Positions 1 to 13,960 of a stretch of 64,000 nt of DNA are shown in pieces (the stretch's first letter is position 1; every line of letters begins with the position of its first letter). The stretch is from NCBI RefSeq assembly GCF_018691265.1, contig NW_024881278.1, positions 4,726,001 through 4,790,000 of the forward strand, given 5' to 3'. The notes below the pieces were generated by a model. That model did not search any database, was not told the DNA's origin, and saw nothing but the letters and a program-made list of their open reading frames with translations. The position numbers and the translations under genes are program-made. Source of the DNA: Tyto alba. Taxonomy: Eukaryota; Chordata; Aves; Strigiformes; Tytonidae.

Positions 1-215
1 CAGTAAGTTTGAACCAGTTAACTCTCAAGTAGAAATCATATTATCTGAGAAGATGACTATGTTGGAAACTGCACCCGCCTTCGATAGCTCAAGGAATTAG
101 CTAACTGCATGGTTGGCTGTCCAGAAGCTGTCACTTTTCCCAGAATAAATTTGTGCATGATGTAAAAAATAAAGTTCTTTCAAGATGGACAGTTTGAAAA
201 AGTTAAGAGAAGCGC

Positions 216-233
216 TTTTTTTTTTTTTTTTTT
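216..233. repeat. Poly-T run (T18)
   Basis: Uninterrupted T18, equivalent to poly-A on the minus strand. No retroelement body was recognised next to it. Confidence 0.9.
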
Positions 234-2564
234 AAGAGGGTATTAGCTGGTTAAAAATAGATCTGAATAATAAATGCCTTTAAGTGTTCCCAGGCCCCCT
301 TTTGTAGAAATGTTTTTAGCATTTCATGTGGGGGAAAAAATATGTACCAATGAAAGGTAATGATATTTAGCCTCTCAAGTGCAAAGAACAGTAAGTATGT
401 TAAAAGTGACCAGCAAATAATTGTTTAAGCAATTCAAAAGCTTTATGATTATGCACTGAAACCAAAAATAAACAAGGTAAAGGCGATATTGACTGCACAG
501 TAAATTTAACCACACCTTTAGATTTCTTTTGCAAATGCCTTAAAGGCCAGCCTCACAGGCTCTCCTTCCATGTAATGCCACAACATACGTTGTGCTGATG
601 CTCTGTGCCACAGTGTCCTGCTGGAAGCAATCTGCTGGGATAAGCAAATGCCATGCCCAACATTTAATATCCTTATTTCACACCCATAACAAGGAATTCC
701 TTATTTCTTCAAAGGAAAGACCACCTCTGCTGAACACTCCTTGACTAGCAGCAGAAAGCTAGGAGATGCCAGGGTAATGCCCAATGGATGCCAAGATGTA
801 AAAGCACTGTATAAGGATCCTGCTTCTGTTAGTAGAAGGAGCAAGGGGAACCAAGCACCTGGAAATGCTACCTCTAATTATAAAGAAATCAGAAAGACAC
901 AGAGTTGTAGAATAAAAATACTGATCAGGAAGGAAGAGTTTGTGTTTGCTCCATAGAGACACAGTGAGCAAGGAGACAGAATTAGTCTTCTGATGAGGTT
1001 TTTCCACTGGGATTCAGTGATTCGGGCAATCACCCAGTACACGGTTTTATAGACTGAGCTACCTGCTTCTTTGAACACACAAGGATAGTTGGTCATTCCT
1101 CAGAAAAAGCCAGGTGACCAGTTATCAACACTGACAACCAGCTGCTACCTTCAAACCCGTCTTCTCAACGAAAAGAGCTAAAACCTTAGACCTGAATTTA
1201 GCCTTGGCATTCAAGAAAAGTCAAACAGGGTGGAGTGAACACAGCAGTCACAGGTGTACACCAGGCCACAGCCTGGCTGTATGACTTCAGGCAAACTGTT
1301 TTCTCTTCCTTCTTGCTTCTCCTAGTTGAAACTGTTTAAACTAGCAGAAGGATTAGCTTTCCCCTCTGACCACAGCCCTCTAAACTCAGTTTTAGAGGCA
1401 GTTACTGGGAAAGCAGTGCTGGAGCTGCATTGGTACTGCTGAAAGAGGGTTTTGGCTATGTCTTGTCTGACCACCTTGGTTCCATGAATGAGTTTAATAG
1501 GTACATGTGAGTATACAAATAAACAAGTATTTCTAAACATACGTCCTTATTTCATTAACCCTGAGAGACTAAAGGAATTGTACAGCCTCCCCCTCTCCCT
1601 AAGCCCACACAGCAGCTGCTGATTAAAACACAAATATATAGCAGATCCCTTGACTTGAGAGCAATACAGCCTCCGTCTGGCTGGTCTCTCTACCAGTGAT
1701 CTCCCTTCGCTTGGGAACAGACTTGCAAGGCCCTGTATTACAGCTATCCCACACCGGATCAGTCCAAAATTTACTCTGACTTCTAATGTTTAAAAGCTGT
1801 GATGTCTTAGGGCTCCATTTATTGGCAAGTGAGCAAATCAGGAGATGGACAAAAATTCATATACAACCCTTCTTCAAAAATAGGAAAAGGAGTGCTACTA
1901 AAAACCATACACAATAAAGTTCTTAACTGCAACACTATGTCAGTTTAATGAATGAATCCATGTAAGAATTCACCACTCACTGCCTCACGCCTGGAAAAAT
2001 ACCTATCCCACTCCCCTAAGTACAATCCAGTTAACTCTTTAAAAACTCATACGGTGAGGCCATACTACAGGCAGCACGAGCTCCCAGTCACCTTGGAGAA
2101 GAGCACTTGTATTCACTCACATCACTGAGTTTGGAGTTAATACAGCTATTTTAACTTAAGAAAGGAAAAAAAACAGTCACAAATGGCACTTACAAAGCAT
2201 GAGATTTAAATACCTGCACAAAGTTTTTTGTGCTTATTCTCACACTCTGGTCACAACAACCCCCAGTAGCTAGCTACCTGCAGGCTTTACCTTCAGCAGC
2301 ACCCAAACGTGTTCAGCAACACCCTGGCATGTGTCACTAAACACAATCACTTCCAATCGGCAGAATAAAAAGCTCATAAGGAGTAGGCTCCGTCTGCTGC
2401 ATCATAAAGAAAAGAGTTTTGCTGCTTCAGAGGTACACGGGAACCAGAGAAGTTGCTAGTTGCTCTGAATCATCCCCTCCCATCAGTGAGAGGACTGAGA
2501 GGAGCTCTCAATCTCACCCAGTGGAGAAGATGCGATAATAAAACTTTGATGCCTTTGATGGCAG

Positions 2565-2594
2565 TAGTATATACTTCTGAGGAAGTATATACTA
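2565..2594. repeat. Perfect 13-bp inverted repeat with 4-nt loop
   Basis: TAGTATATACTTC and its exact reverse complement GAAGTATATACTA flank TGAG. A third direct copy of AGTATATACTTC lies at 2648-2659. No flanking element was recognised. Confidence 0.85.
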
Positions 2595-4200
2595 TACTAA
2601 GGAAGAAACAGGGATCCAGAGCTGGTCAGAGAGAGACGGTAAAAGACAGTATATACTTCTTCCTCTTTGATAGAGAACCCCAGCCATGCAGCAGCTCGGG
2701 TATTACAGGTAGGTTTCAGCAAAGGAACAAATTCAGCACAGGAATCTTCAGGTCTCATTTCTGGTTGTTTCCCGTTTCCTTCATCTTTTTCAGCCCCCCA
2801 CAACTTGCTCCTCAGCGATAAGTCAACAGCTTGGGCAGTGGCAAGACAGACCTTCAGCTTCCAAATTCAAGAAAGCTCAGCCCAGAACACCACAGAAAAA
2901 TCAATTCTCAACCTACGTAGTTTCAATTTTACCCTAAAACCACCAGTCTGCAGCCGAAAGGAACCTAGTTATAGAGATGACAAAGGAAGTTTCTTTGCTG
3001 ATTCCAACTAATTTGGCTGTGTCTGTGCTAGCATTTTAATGCTAATCAGCAAGTATCTTCCTGAAACAAATCTTTCAATTGGGTTCATTTGCTATGCTCT
3101 GTTCCCATCACAAAGCAGACTCCAGGCACAAGAACTGAATTCTTTCACATGCAACTAAACCAGAAAATGTGCTGCAGCTATTAAAGCATGTTAAGGCTAC
3201 TGGTCTCTACTACATCTGCAGTGAAACCCTCGAGCCACATACACCGTGGATGCCAGTTCTGCAGCATCAATTTGTCTACAGATGCACTTCTACTGTAGTG
3301 CATCCCTTAATGCAGGCATAGCTGCTGAGGCTGAGACACAAGTGTGCTATAATTTAAACACCTGCTAATAAATAGGGCAAGACCCTCTTCCTGACGTAAA
3401 TTTATATAGTGATTTTTACAAGCCAAAGTTCTAAGAATCTATTTCATTTGGCTTTTTCTTCTTTAAACAGTCTTGTAACTGGCTCTGCTGGCATCCAGCT
3501 AAGACAGTCTGCACAAACTTAAACTGTAAAGCTGAAAAGATGGAAGTTTGTAAATATGATTATTTTGATATACATTCATCCATCTCATCTTCTTAAAAAA
3601 AAAGTCAGGAATCTTCTGTTTCTCAAAGCTCAGAGATACAAGAAAATGAAACATAAATACAGAAGGGTCCTGAGCTGTGGATCTTAAAGTTGTTCCTACA
3701 GCTTAGTGTTTTTCATCAGGGTTCAAAGAATTCTAGCAGGACATGGAATGGAAATGAGTCCTGTTTGGTTCCAAGAAATCACAGAACCTACAAGATTTAT
3801 AATGCTGCAGTTAAAAATGGAAAAGAAAACAAATTTTGGTTAACAAATAAAATGACAAAAAAGGGTAAGACACTTTCCCTAGTTAAACACTGATCTTTTG
3901 AGTCCTGACTAAAAGATGTTGGAAAGCTAAGGTATACAGAAATTCTAGATAGAGGCAGGGGATTTGGAAGCAGTTTTTATTCCATAATGGAATAATTAAT
4001 GTTTAAAATATTTACAAATCAACATTTCTTGCACAAATCAAATGTTAATATAGAATGTTTACAATTTTTAAAAACGTGGAAGGCTATTACTTTTTTGTCC
4101 TTTCTTATTGTCTCAAATCATGTCTAACATCACTGCTACTGACTATCTTTTCTGGTTTACTTTTTCAGCTTTTTCTTAGTTTGCTTTGTTTGGGTTCTGT

Positions 4201-4224
4201 TTTTTGTTTGTTTGTTTGTTTTTT
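4201..4224. repeat. (TTTG)n microsatellite
   Basis: TTTTTG followed by three TTTG units and a short T run. Simple low-complexity repeat. Confidence 0.8.
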
Positions 4225-7200
4225 AAGTTTTCTAGACTTTATTTTGTCTATTGAAACCTTCTAATGCCCTTGTTCAATTGCATCCAGTATCAATCAAGGA
4301 AAAAAAGAGGTAGAATTAAAATATCAAAATTCCACAGGATTAACATTTCTATTTTAATGAAAAAATCAAAAAGTGTTATTTCTGATCTAACAAGAAGGTT
4401 GTCTTTCATCACAAATGTTTTGAACAGGAAAATATGAACAAGATAAACTGCCAACATTTAATTTTGTTTTATCTAGCTTTAGTTAACATAATGCTTACCA
4501 TATTAGAAGGAAACGGTTTGTACAAGAATTATTAGTGTCAGTGGAAATAAACTAGTGCTAGTCATTTGGGGAATTAAAAAAAAAAAAAAGATGCCTACTT
4601 ATATAAGGTGTTTCTATGGAATTATTTACCAATTAAATATTTCACAGGCCTAAAAAGTATATTACTAAATTAAGCTCTTTCTACTCTTTGATGACACGTA
4701 TTTTTGAAGAAACATCTAAACTGAACTACTAAGAATTTGGAGAAGAAAGCTGTAGCAGGGCATTGACCTCTTATGAAAACGCAGAAGTAAAACATAAGGA
4801 TCGTGTTTACTCTGTATGAGTTTCCTGTCGACACTGTTTATTATTGAGCAATAAACACACTTGGATTGTAGAGATATATCTTTAGAAGAGGTATTAAGAA
4901 TCAAACCGTTTCTGTAAATCTTCTGAGTGGCATTAACATTCAGATTTAAACAAGGTTCCACACATAACACGCATTTGATCATTTAACAGGTCCATGTCCA
5001 AAATATTTCTGGCTGCAGATGTACAATTAGTATCTGATTCTTCCACTTAGCTTAGCCAAAATGCTGAGATTTAGTCTTACTCTAACTAAACATACCCTAA
5101 GTTATTTTTATATGTGTCTCTCGGGTCTCATTTTCACTGAGGCAAATTTCTGCCGTGGTGATGGGCTGTAAATGTTTCTTTCTTCCATTTCCCCTCATTT
5201 ATCCTGCTTCATGGCATTATCTGATAAAAATGCTGTGGACACCCTCACTCCCTCATGCAAAATATAAACAAATGGGATATCAAGAAAACGCACCACCACA
5301 TCGCTGTCCCAGCACTGCCATTACAACCCACTGGAGTCCTGAGGGTGATTTACACCACTAAGCTGGTGACATTGAGATAGTTAGGACAAGATAACATTGC
5401 TTCCTCAGCACAAAGTAGGCCCCCACAAAACCTCATCCATTAGCATCAGCACATGGGCATGATCTACCAGAGTCTGGACAAGAGAATGATGTAGGGAATA
5501 TTTCTACAGGTTATTCATTCTAACTGTTTAGGGGCACTCAAAACAAAAAGTCTGTTTTCTTGTCAAAAGGTAAGCTTGGGAGAAAAAATGCATTTCCAAC
5601 CAAAAGAAATGTTTCATTATATTCACAATTAGCAAGGGGTTTTTTTTTCTATTTGAGGGTGCTTCCTTACATTTAGAATTATGGGGGTTTTTATTAAGTT
5701 TAATTGAACCTGATCTTGGAACCCCATTTTGAAAACAAAGGCTAAAGGTTTAATTTAAAAAATGCTGAAGTGACAGGTTTCACTTCACTCATTTTTTCCA
5801 GGGTGGGAAAGTTTGGTCAGAATTATTTGACAAGGTTGACTGCAAACAGTTTCACAGTTGAACTGAGTCAGATTTTTCGGCAAATAAACCAGAGGACTGA
5901 CTATTTGTTTTGCCTATCTGTAAAAATAAGAGTGGCAATTTCACCACAAGCATTTTGTCAATAGCTGATAAAACATAACATATGTGAAAATATGATGGGC
6001 ACAGTTTTGCTTTGATGAAGGCCTTGGCCATAGGGGAGTGCATGTGGACTGGTACTAACGAGAGGTCTAAATGCTTACTAACCCCTCCACGGTGCTGTAC
6101 TTGCTCTCGTCCCCTACAGCGAGTGCCACAGCCCGGGGCGCTGGTCAGCCTACCTCGACCCAACTCCGTGCTGATTTACATCAGTAGGGACCCTGGCCCC
6201 AGGTCCTCACTATCTGTCACGACTATCAGTTACAGTGCCCAGATACGGCAGAAGTGGACCCTTCAAACCAGTTACATATGTAAGAATAGTATCTAGCAAG
6301 TGTGTGTATACAGCCAACCTTCTCCCGCTCCTCAGAAAGTCAATGTTCAGAGCAAACCCCTTCTCTGACTTGTCAACACACGCTGCCTCACCGCTTGCCC
6401 TTTTGAGATTCCAGGCCTGATGGAAGGTGATGGGAATTGAACTTCGGCTCTCAGGAGCACCTGGCTTTCTTATCTCTAAGGGCCCAGGAAGATTTCAGGC
6501 ACTATCACTCCATGCCATGTCCTGACACTTGACTCACAAAGTGGCACTGGTGTTGGCTTACCTCCAGGCTGTAGATAGCGACTGTCAGCAGTGAGGTGAA
6601 AATGAATGGGAGTGGAACAGAACTGGAGGGCCTACTGCTTCTTTTAGGAAAACACTGAATCTGACTTTGCTGAGGAGTCCTCTCTCTTCTGACTCTTTCT
6701 GAATATCAAGATCCTCACTACTGAGAGTCCAGGAGATTGAGTTCACACACGCTTCTTTAGTTCATTATCTCTATCTGTGTTGGTGGCCACAGGCAAAAAA
6801 AAAAAATAGTGGTCAATACTAAATAAAAACTGGTGGATTTCATAACAAGACTCCAGGTGGATCCCAGAAACACAGCAGAGATTGAAAGCATGGTAAATGT
6901 TCCAAGTGTCAGTGAAAGGAGGGAAGTTCCCCATTTTCCCCATGCAGTTTGTCTCTTCTTCCAGAAGATAAGTATACTTATTACGTACAGATGTATTCTG
7001 TGCTTACCATTCAGAATGAAGAGACTGAAAGTCCATAACCCTAGACAATATAACAAATCACAACTAATAATTTGATTTGTTTTGAATACACTTGAGCCAG
7101 AAGATACAGCCTAATGATAATAGCATGACATCTCTCTGGAAACAGATACCAGACTACTAAACTGATCTTCTCCCCATTGTTGATACTTGCCTGTGTTACG

Positions 7201-7819
7201 TGCATAAGACAGATGTAGGAATGCCCTAGGAAGGAGGGAGATACCGCTTTCAATGAGAAACCAGATAACAGTGAAGAAAGCAGCTGCTTTAGAGAAACTT
7301 CATTGCTTCTAAAGCATTCAGAACTGTAGAGGCATTTAGTGTTTGCTCTTTTATCAGTGCAGCTGCAAGTGATAATTCAACCTCCAAGTGGTCTGCACTT
7401 TTGTTCCATTTGAATTGAAAAATGCCCTAACAAAAATCCTTGCTTTGTATTGGGATTATATGCTTGAAAAGAACTGAACAAATTGCATTTAGAATGATCA
7501 AAATGATCCATTTTCCTTACCATGTTGCTAGTAGACAAAGGTTGATATTTGAAAACCAAATTTTACCACTATCAATGTTACTGCCTGATGCAAGTGTAGT
7601 GATATAGCTTTATCAGTCAAATTCCAAGACAGATTTACCCAAAAGACAGTTATCTTTATTATCCTCGTCTCACAAACAGCAGTTGCCAGTATCACACACT
7701 GACAACACTTCACTAGACATCCCAAGCATCTTTATCATCTCTATATCCCAAAATAGAATGCCTGCTGTATACTGATGAGTCCACAAGACTACACTTACAA
7801 ATGTTGCTTCTTCTGTACC

Positions 7820-7849
7820 AAAAAAAAAAAAAAATATATATATATATAT
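7820..7849. repeat. A15 run followed by (TA)n
   Basis: Poly-A passes directly into about seven TA units. Such A-to-TA tracts are common and length-variable. Confidence 0.9.
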
Positions 7850-10800
7850 CACTCTTCTGAACCACTGTACCATGAACTTCTCTCACAGCCTCACTCCTTG
7901 TAACATCCTGGTGTCCTACAGAGCTGCCAGCAAGGCAGTAAGGATCTCCATGTTGAAGACAAAGTGAGGCCCAGCTTCTTGTATATTTAGGAACCTCATT
8001 CCTACTAAAACCCAAGCCTTTATCCTAGTTTGAATTAAATCTCACCTTTTGTGAAAGTGGTACCACTGCGTATGTAGACAAGAGCTCTCCTGGTGAAGAA
8101 ATCTACAGCACCACATAAGGTTGCTACTGTATCTCATGATGTAGTGATCCAAGCTCACTGCCCACCTCCATGAAACAGCATGGCTAGTGTTAGGGAGCTG
8201 TATTTAGACGGGTATTTGAGACCATGGAGAGACTCAGCAGGAAAAACATACCGACAGACACGCCTACTGGATGCTCCCCATTTCCCAAACAACAATTTCC
8301 CCCAACAGAAATGCTGATTTAAACTATTCATGCTAACGTGAGTGCAGGATAAGGTTATGTGATTCTTGGAGCCACCACATCAGGTCATGAATGATGCAGT
8401 AATGAAAAGAAAATTCCTTGCTCATTGCACAGCAAATAAAGACAGGATTGTGAAACCCCTCGGTGCCGTGCTGAGCTTTGCCTCTGTGTATGCACAGAGG
8501 CAGATTTGCAGAAGAGCCCGGGCACAGAGAATGAAGGAAACATTTGAACATCATCTCACAGTCATTTCTCTAAAAAATACCGAGTGCTAAGCACTGTGAG
8601 AATCTGATTATGAATGTGAGTTCTGATATTTATACCCCTGCTTCAGAAGACAGGCATCTTACCTGCCCACTGAAACTTATGTCCCCTTAAATTCTGCTGC
8701 GCCATGCAGCTATGTCCTGGGTCAGAAACTACCAAACCCCCTTGGGAATCACCCTGGGGCACGATGAAATACCTTCCCCATAGGCTGGCAAGCTTTAACT
8801 CTCCTAACCTCTAAATAGAGGTGCATCCAAAGAGGTTAAGAGATAACCTCACCATAACCCCAGGATTTCCCTGCTGTGCTACTGTACTAAAAATCTCTCT
8901 TGTGGCAGAAATAGTGACCACAGGGGAACAAACAAGACTCTTTGAGCCTGAGTTTCAGGCGTACTGCATATCCACAGTTTGCACTGACTTTGCTTAGAAC
9001 TAAAGGTCCTCAACAGCTCTAAAAATCGTAAGAAATGGTCACCATCTATGCAGAGCTAAGGTTATTTAGATTCTGCAATTGCTCATATCACCATGTCAAG
9101 AGTGTTTTTTTCAGGACATCATTATCTCCAATTTCCTAGGCTTTCAATGTTTTTTCTAGGGATAATCCCCTACAATATGGGGGGTTTTGGTAGACAAGCT
9201 GAACAAACTCGACTAGGTAGTTTTTATACATGGAACATAAACTGCTGCTTATAGAAACTTTCTAAAAAACCAAAAACTTTCAGTTTCAGCTTTGTCTTTA
9301 GAGATGTGCAAAAGCTTTGGTGGAGGGAGGGTGTATTTTTAAAAGGGGAGTGTTAGTAAGAATTGATTCCCCACACACACACCCCCCCCGGGGTTAACTG
9401 ACCCCAGACTGTAACCTTAGCCACTCTGATAATTGAGAAAGTAAACTAATTACCACATATGTCCAGAGCCTGCCCTGCCCCAGCTTCACTGACTCAACAT
9501 TATCACACTGCACCTTCTTTTCCTCACTTTCTCAAAATTCAGTTCAATGAATCAAAGATGCTCACAGCCTCTATCATCTGCTACCTTTAGGCATAGCAAC
9601 CACCAGCCCAACACATCTCTGTGCAGCTGTTTTAGAGCATCCGTTGTCTTTGCTAAACGAGCATTTTCATAACAAAAGTCAAGAAATAAATAACAATTTC
9701 AAGAAGTTCCTGAAACCTCTATTTAAAGTCCCTTGAGTTGTAAGTTCAAGGAAGGCAATGCCTTTGTGACAGCACAGCTGTAGATTAAAAAGATTCCCAG
9801 GGCCTCCTAGCTATTCTGACTCTTGGTCTTTAGAATTATATGAATATAGGCTTAAGACCACCCAAATTCTTTTTTTTTTTTTCCTTCCCCTCTTTTTGAG
9901 AGGAGGAGAGAAAAAGAACATGCACACAAGCGCATGAAAAAGAAAGATACCATTACCCTCATGTTGGACAACTGTAATTTTACAGTAACAGAGATCTGAC
10001 AGGCAGTACAGACCTGTGACAGCAGCTGTATTTACATTGCAACCTAAAAGGGAAAGCACACTAGAGGGGATGGTATATACACAGTGGCCTTTAGAGAGAT
10101 ACTTTAACCCACATGTGCAAAATCCAGTTGCAGGAATTTAAGTTCCCTTCCAAAGCACACCCAGGGGGTAACTGTCTTTTGTCCCTCACTTGGTATGTGG
10201 CTGATTTTGCACCTGAATCTCAACTCTCGACTGGGAAGCCTTCACATAGTGCTAAGACACATTCTTCTGGAGAGCCAGCACTTGTCTGTGACCACATAAT
10301 CCTAGTTACCTCCTATTTTATTAGGACCATCAGCATGATAGATGTGCTGGAAGGGAACAGGACAACAGCACACAAGATCAGCAGCCCCTAGTCTGCATGG
10401 CAAGTTTACAAAATGGAAAACTAAGAGCTTAAAACCCCCAATTCATTCCAAAAAACCTAAACAAACTTGTCTCTCCTCTTAGCAGAGAGGAAGAGGGTGA
10501 AAGTATTTCAAATGCTGCTGTTGAGCACATTATTGAAGCTAACCTCCCTAGGCTCCCCAGCAGTCTGTGGAGAGAGGAGGGGAGGTTCCTCTGAAGACGA
10601 TGCAGAGATAGAGGCCCCAGCTCTCCACCGATGATACGGTGAGTGCAGAGACCTGAAATAAGCACCCAAGAGCGGGGGCTGCTCCCCTTGTAGATCCAGG
10701 CTGAAAGCAATCAATTTGTACTGGGTCTATTCCAAACTGAAATTCATTATACAAGCATTTGACAACATTTCTTTGTTTTCTAATTGATTCAGGCTTTCTC

Positions 10801-10878
10801 TAGACTGATCTCTCAATACAGAGTCTAAACAAAGAGAAAGAGAAATATAATCAAATGCTTGGTTTTTCAGCAGGGGAC

Positions 10879-10896
10879 AAAAAAAAAAAAAAAAAA
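10879..10896. repeat. Poly-A run (A18)
   Basis: Uninterrupted A18 in non-coding sequence, with no recognisable element upstream. Confidence 0.9.
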
Positions 10897-13895
10897 TCAC
10901 GAACATTGCTCTGTCTCGCGCTGTAGCTTTCCCGTGCTGCTCCCATCTCTATTTATTGTTCTTCCTTCACACCATGTGTTCTTGGATAGCAAAGAAAAAC
11001 AGTCCCTGTCTTCAAGAACAAAGGTTGGCAGGAAAATCAAATTAAAAACGGCAATCACATTTGCAGCAGTGTAGTCAGCTAAAATAATCAACATTGTTAT
11101 TTATACTGTGGCTTCACTTCAGGTATCAAGTAGCTCAGAGCCCCGTTATGCCAGCACCCTGTGAATGGAAAGGAAACAGCTATCACAAGCATATGGAAAG
11201 CATACCTGGCCAGTATCTTCAGGTGCTGAAGCTTTAAGCATATGCACATGTCCTACTAATTCCTTTATTACCAGCTGCTTTTAATCACCTGCCAAAAGCA
11301 GGTGCTTCTATACTTCCCTGAATAACAAATGCAATATAGCTTTTGTGAATTCGGGTGCAAGAGCCAAGATACAATAGGCACATGGGACATGTTGGTAGAG
11401 AAGGGAGAGAGGAAAAGGGGACGAAGTTCAAAGTCATAGGAAGATCTAGGATAAACTTGTCACGTGGGAGACTCCAGCAGACAGTTCTCAGTAGCCACAA
11501 ATCCAAACCACGATGTGTTTGGACAGAAGTTTTCAGCACTGTTAGTGTCCCAGTCTGCAGGACCTGAGCAAGGGCACTGGTGTAGCCAGAGCGAGAATGT
11601 GTGGCGACCTTGGTTCAAGTGTGTTCTCTGCCTCCGGATTTCATATAACTTGGGTGCAGCCACTTTGCCTCCGATTGCTTCAGCCCCACAAGAGTGAGAT
11701 CAGGCCAACACCGGCCTCTTGCTCCCAGGCTTGCATCTGTAAAGGCAGCATGGGTGATCAGGAGGTACTTGGGACAGCTGGCACTTGAGGTGGTATAGCT
11801 TCCTTAGATGTAACCAGCTATCCTCACAAGCCTCTGGGAAAGAGGATAATTACTCCTAAACACCATTAAAACCTCTTTATCCATTTGTGAACTTTTTATT
11901 GGTTCTAGCTGAGGCACTTCAGGCCAGTCCCACAGAGCCAGGCAGGCACCAAGCGCTTATATGTATATGTAGTTTAAAGAGTGATATCCTGCTTCCTATC
12001 TGCCACATCATTCATCTTGAAGAACCTGTGGAAGTTTTTCCACTCATTCGACAACATACGGCTCCATGGCCCTAGTCCTGGCTTAGATACCTGTTGTATA
12101 ATCAGATCTTGCACTTTGAGTAAAATAAAATAGAAACCCAGGTTAAGATGGCAGTAATGGCGTGTGAGCTCAAGGACCCAATTCTGATTTCACATACAGT
12201 ATCAGCAAAAGCCAGTGGATATCGATTCACAACAGCTGCTCCTGCCATCTATGCTCTCCTCATATACAAGGGGCTGCGCAGAAGGGAGTAAGACAGCTGC
12301 AGCTGGCACAAGGACCCTCTGGACAACAAGCACAGTCTTCCAGCAAGCCTCTGCCCATCCTCTTCACCTGGACAAACAATGCCCACGGTCTGTAACCCCA
12401 GACAGGGCTTCGAGAGGAGAGCAGGGAAACTGCTGCAGCTCAGTCACTGACGTAGGTGAACCCATCGCCTCTGCTGCCAGAAAGAACCATTTCAGGGACT
12501 CCTTTCCACGATATTGGGAATTCCTGCAAAACTCCCATTTCTGACGTGCTGCTCTTATGTGAAATATCCGCAGTGTTTGCAAAGGAGTGATTATGAATGA
12601 CTAACCAGCCATGCATATATTTCAAGAAAACTTGGAAACAACCTTGTTATTTTTGGAAACACGTACACTTGTTCTGGGCAAGCTGGCAAGGAAGAATTAC
12701 TGTGGAAAGTTACCTAAAGAATAGAGAGTCTGTAGTGCCACCTACTGCTTTACTCTGGATTTTAACTTTTGATTTAAAAAAAAAAAATACAGAGACAAAA
12801 AGTGCCACCCTGGAGTAGATCCAAGCTCAGAGAGTCGCCCAGACCTGAGAGCCACCCACACCAGGCTCCACACCAGAAGGTGCAGGAGGAGCGCTGTCAC
12901 AGACAATGTAAGAGCTAATCCCACCTGTGAGCTTTACAGCCCAAAGCATGGAGCATGACAACCCTTTAAAAAGCACTGCTAATTTTTGTTACAAATCATG
13001 TTTAGTGTTCTTGTTATGCACATGAATACTAAAGCTGATTTGGACTCTTAACACCTTCTCAATACCTTCACCACAGATCAGCAGCAGTATGATCCAGAGA
13101 TACTCCAAAAGGTATTTCAAAGATATTCCAAAGGTACATTGTATGAATGTGTGGTTCATTTATTTTTTAAATATGCAAATTTTTTTGCATAATTTAACCT
13201 TTTAATATAGCTATAAGCCTCCATCCTACACAAAACAGAGAACAATTTCCTGGCCTCTAGTCTGCTGGTCAGTCATTACTGTATAAACTCTCACTAGGTT
13301 CACAGCTTCTTAGCCATTTGCACAGAATTTTAAAAAATAAAAATAATAATAAAAAAAATCCAAAAGTAAAGCTGCTTTGTGTTTATTTTGAACTGCCCAG
13401 TCAAATATATGACTGTTCCTTGAACGCATTTCAATTTTCCTAACCGCAAATTCACAAAACACAGATGATTCCACAAAGAAAACAGAGACTCCTTTTGGAT
13501 TAGGAACTACAAACCAGAAAACAAAACATGCAAAAATACAAGGGGAAGGTTGCTTTTCTCCCCCAGCTAACAGAGTATCAAAGAACCGTAATTAGAATTT
13601 GCTACTCAGTACAACATATTATCAAAATCACCAAAGAGAACATATCCATTTATTCATAAATGTGGTCTGGATTATACAGGCATTGTAGATGGTTGGTTGT
13701 ATCTGTGTCTGGTCTGTTTTGTGTTTGGTTTGGAATCCATTCATTTAGTCCTTAATTTGCCATTAAGGAACTGATACAGCAAGTGTGCACATATAAGCAT
13801 TTAAATACAGGTGCCCAGAGGCATGTATAGTTAAACAACTGCAAGTGGTTATCACTGAAAGTTTAAACAAGTGATTTTCCTTCCTCTACAAAGAT

Positions 13896-13960
13896 GAGGC
13901 TAAAGGTTGGACTAGATGACCTCCAGAGATCCCTTCCAACCTAAACTGCTCTATCATTCA
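13896..13960 (+). mobile_element. CR1 LINE 3' terminal fragment
   Basis: About 65 bp matching the conserved extreme 3' end of CR1: GGTTGGACTAGATGACCTCC, then AGAGATCCCTTCCAACCT and a terminal CTATCATTC in place of the usual ATTCTATGATT-type repeat. Orientation is plus. It is severely 5' truncated, as is normal for CR1. Confidence 0.9.

Larger units (their letters stand above)
1..13895. other. Non-coding interval, no gene seen
   Basis: Only short frames are present, none with recognisable protein similarity or paired splice-site logic. Content is unique-looking sequence with homopolymer runs, the 2565 hairpin and an octamer-motif inverted repeat at 13173 just outside the AT-rich stretch's centre. 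Distal regulatory elements or a long non-coding RNA could be present but cannot be identified by eye. Confidence 0.6.

Noticed and set aside
2453..2821. 122-codon plus-strand open frame
   Set aside because: It spans the AT-rich hairpin and low-complexity sequence, and no homology is recognised.
6427..6480. Weak resemblance to the 3' half of a MIR SINE
   Set aside because: Only scattered matches by eye, well below what would support a repeat call.
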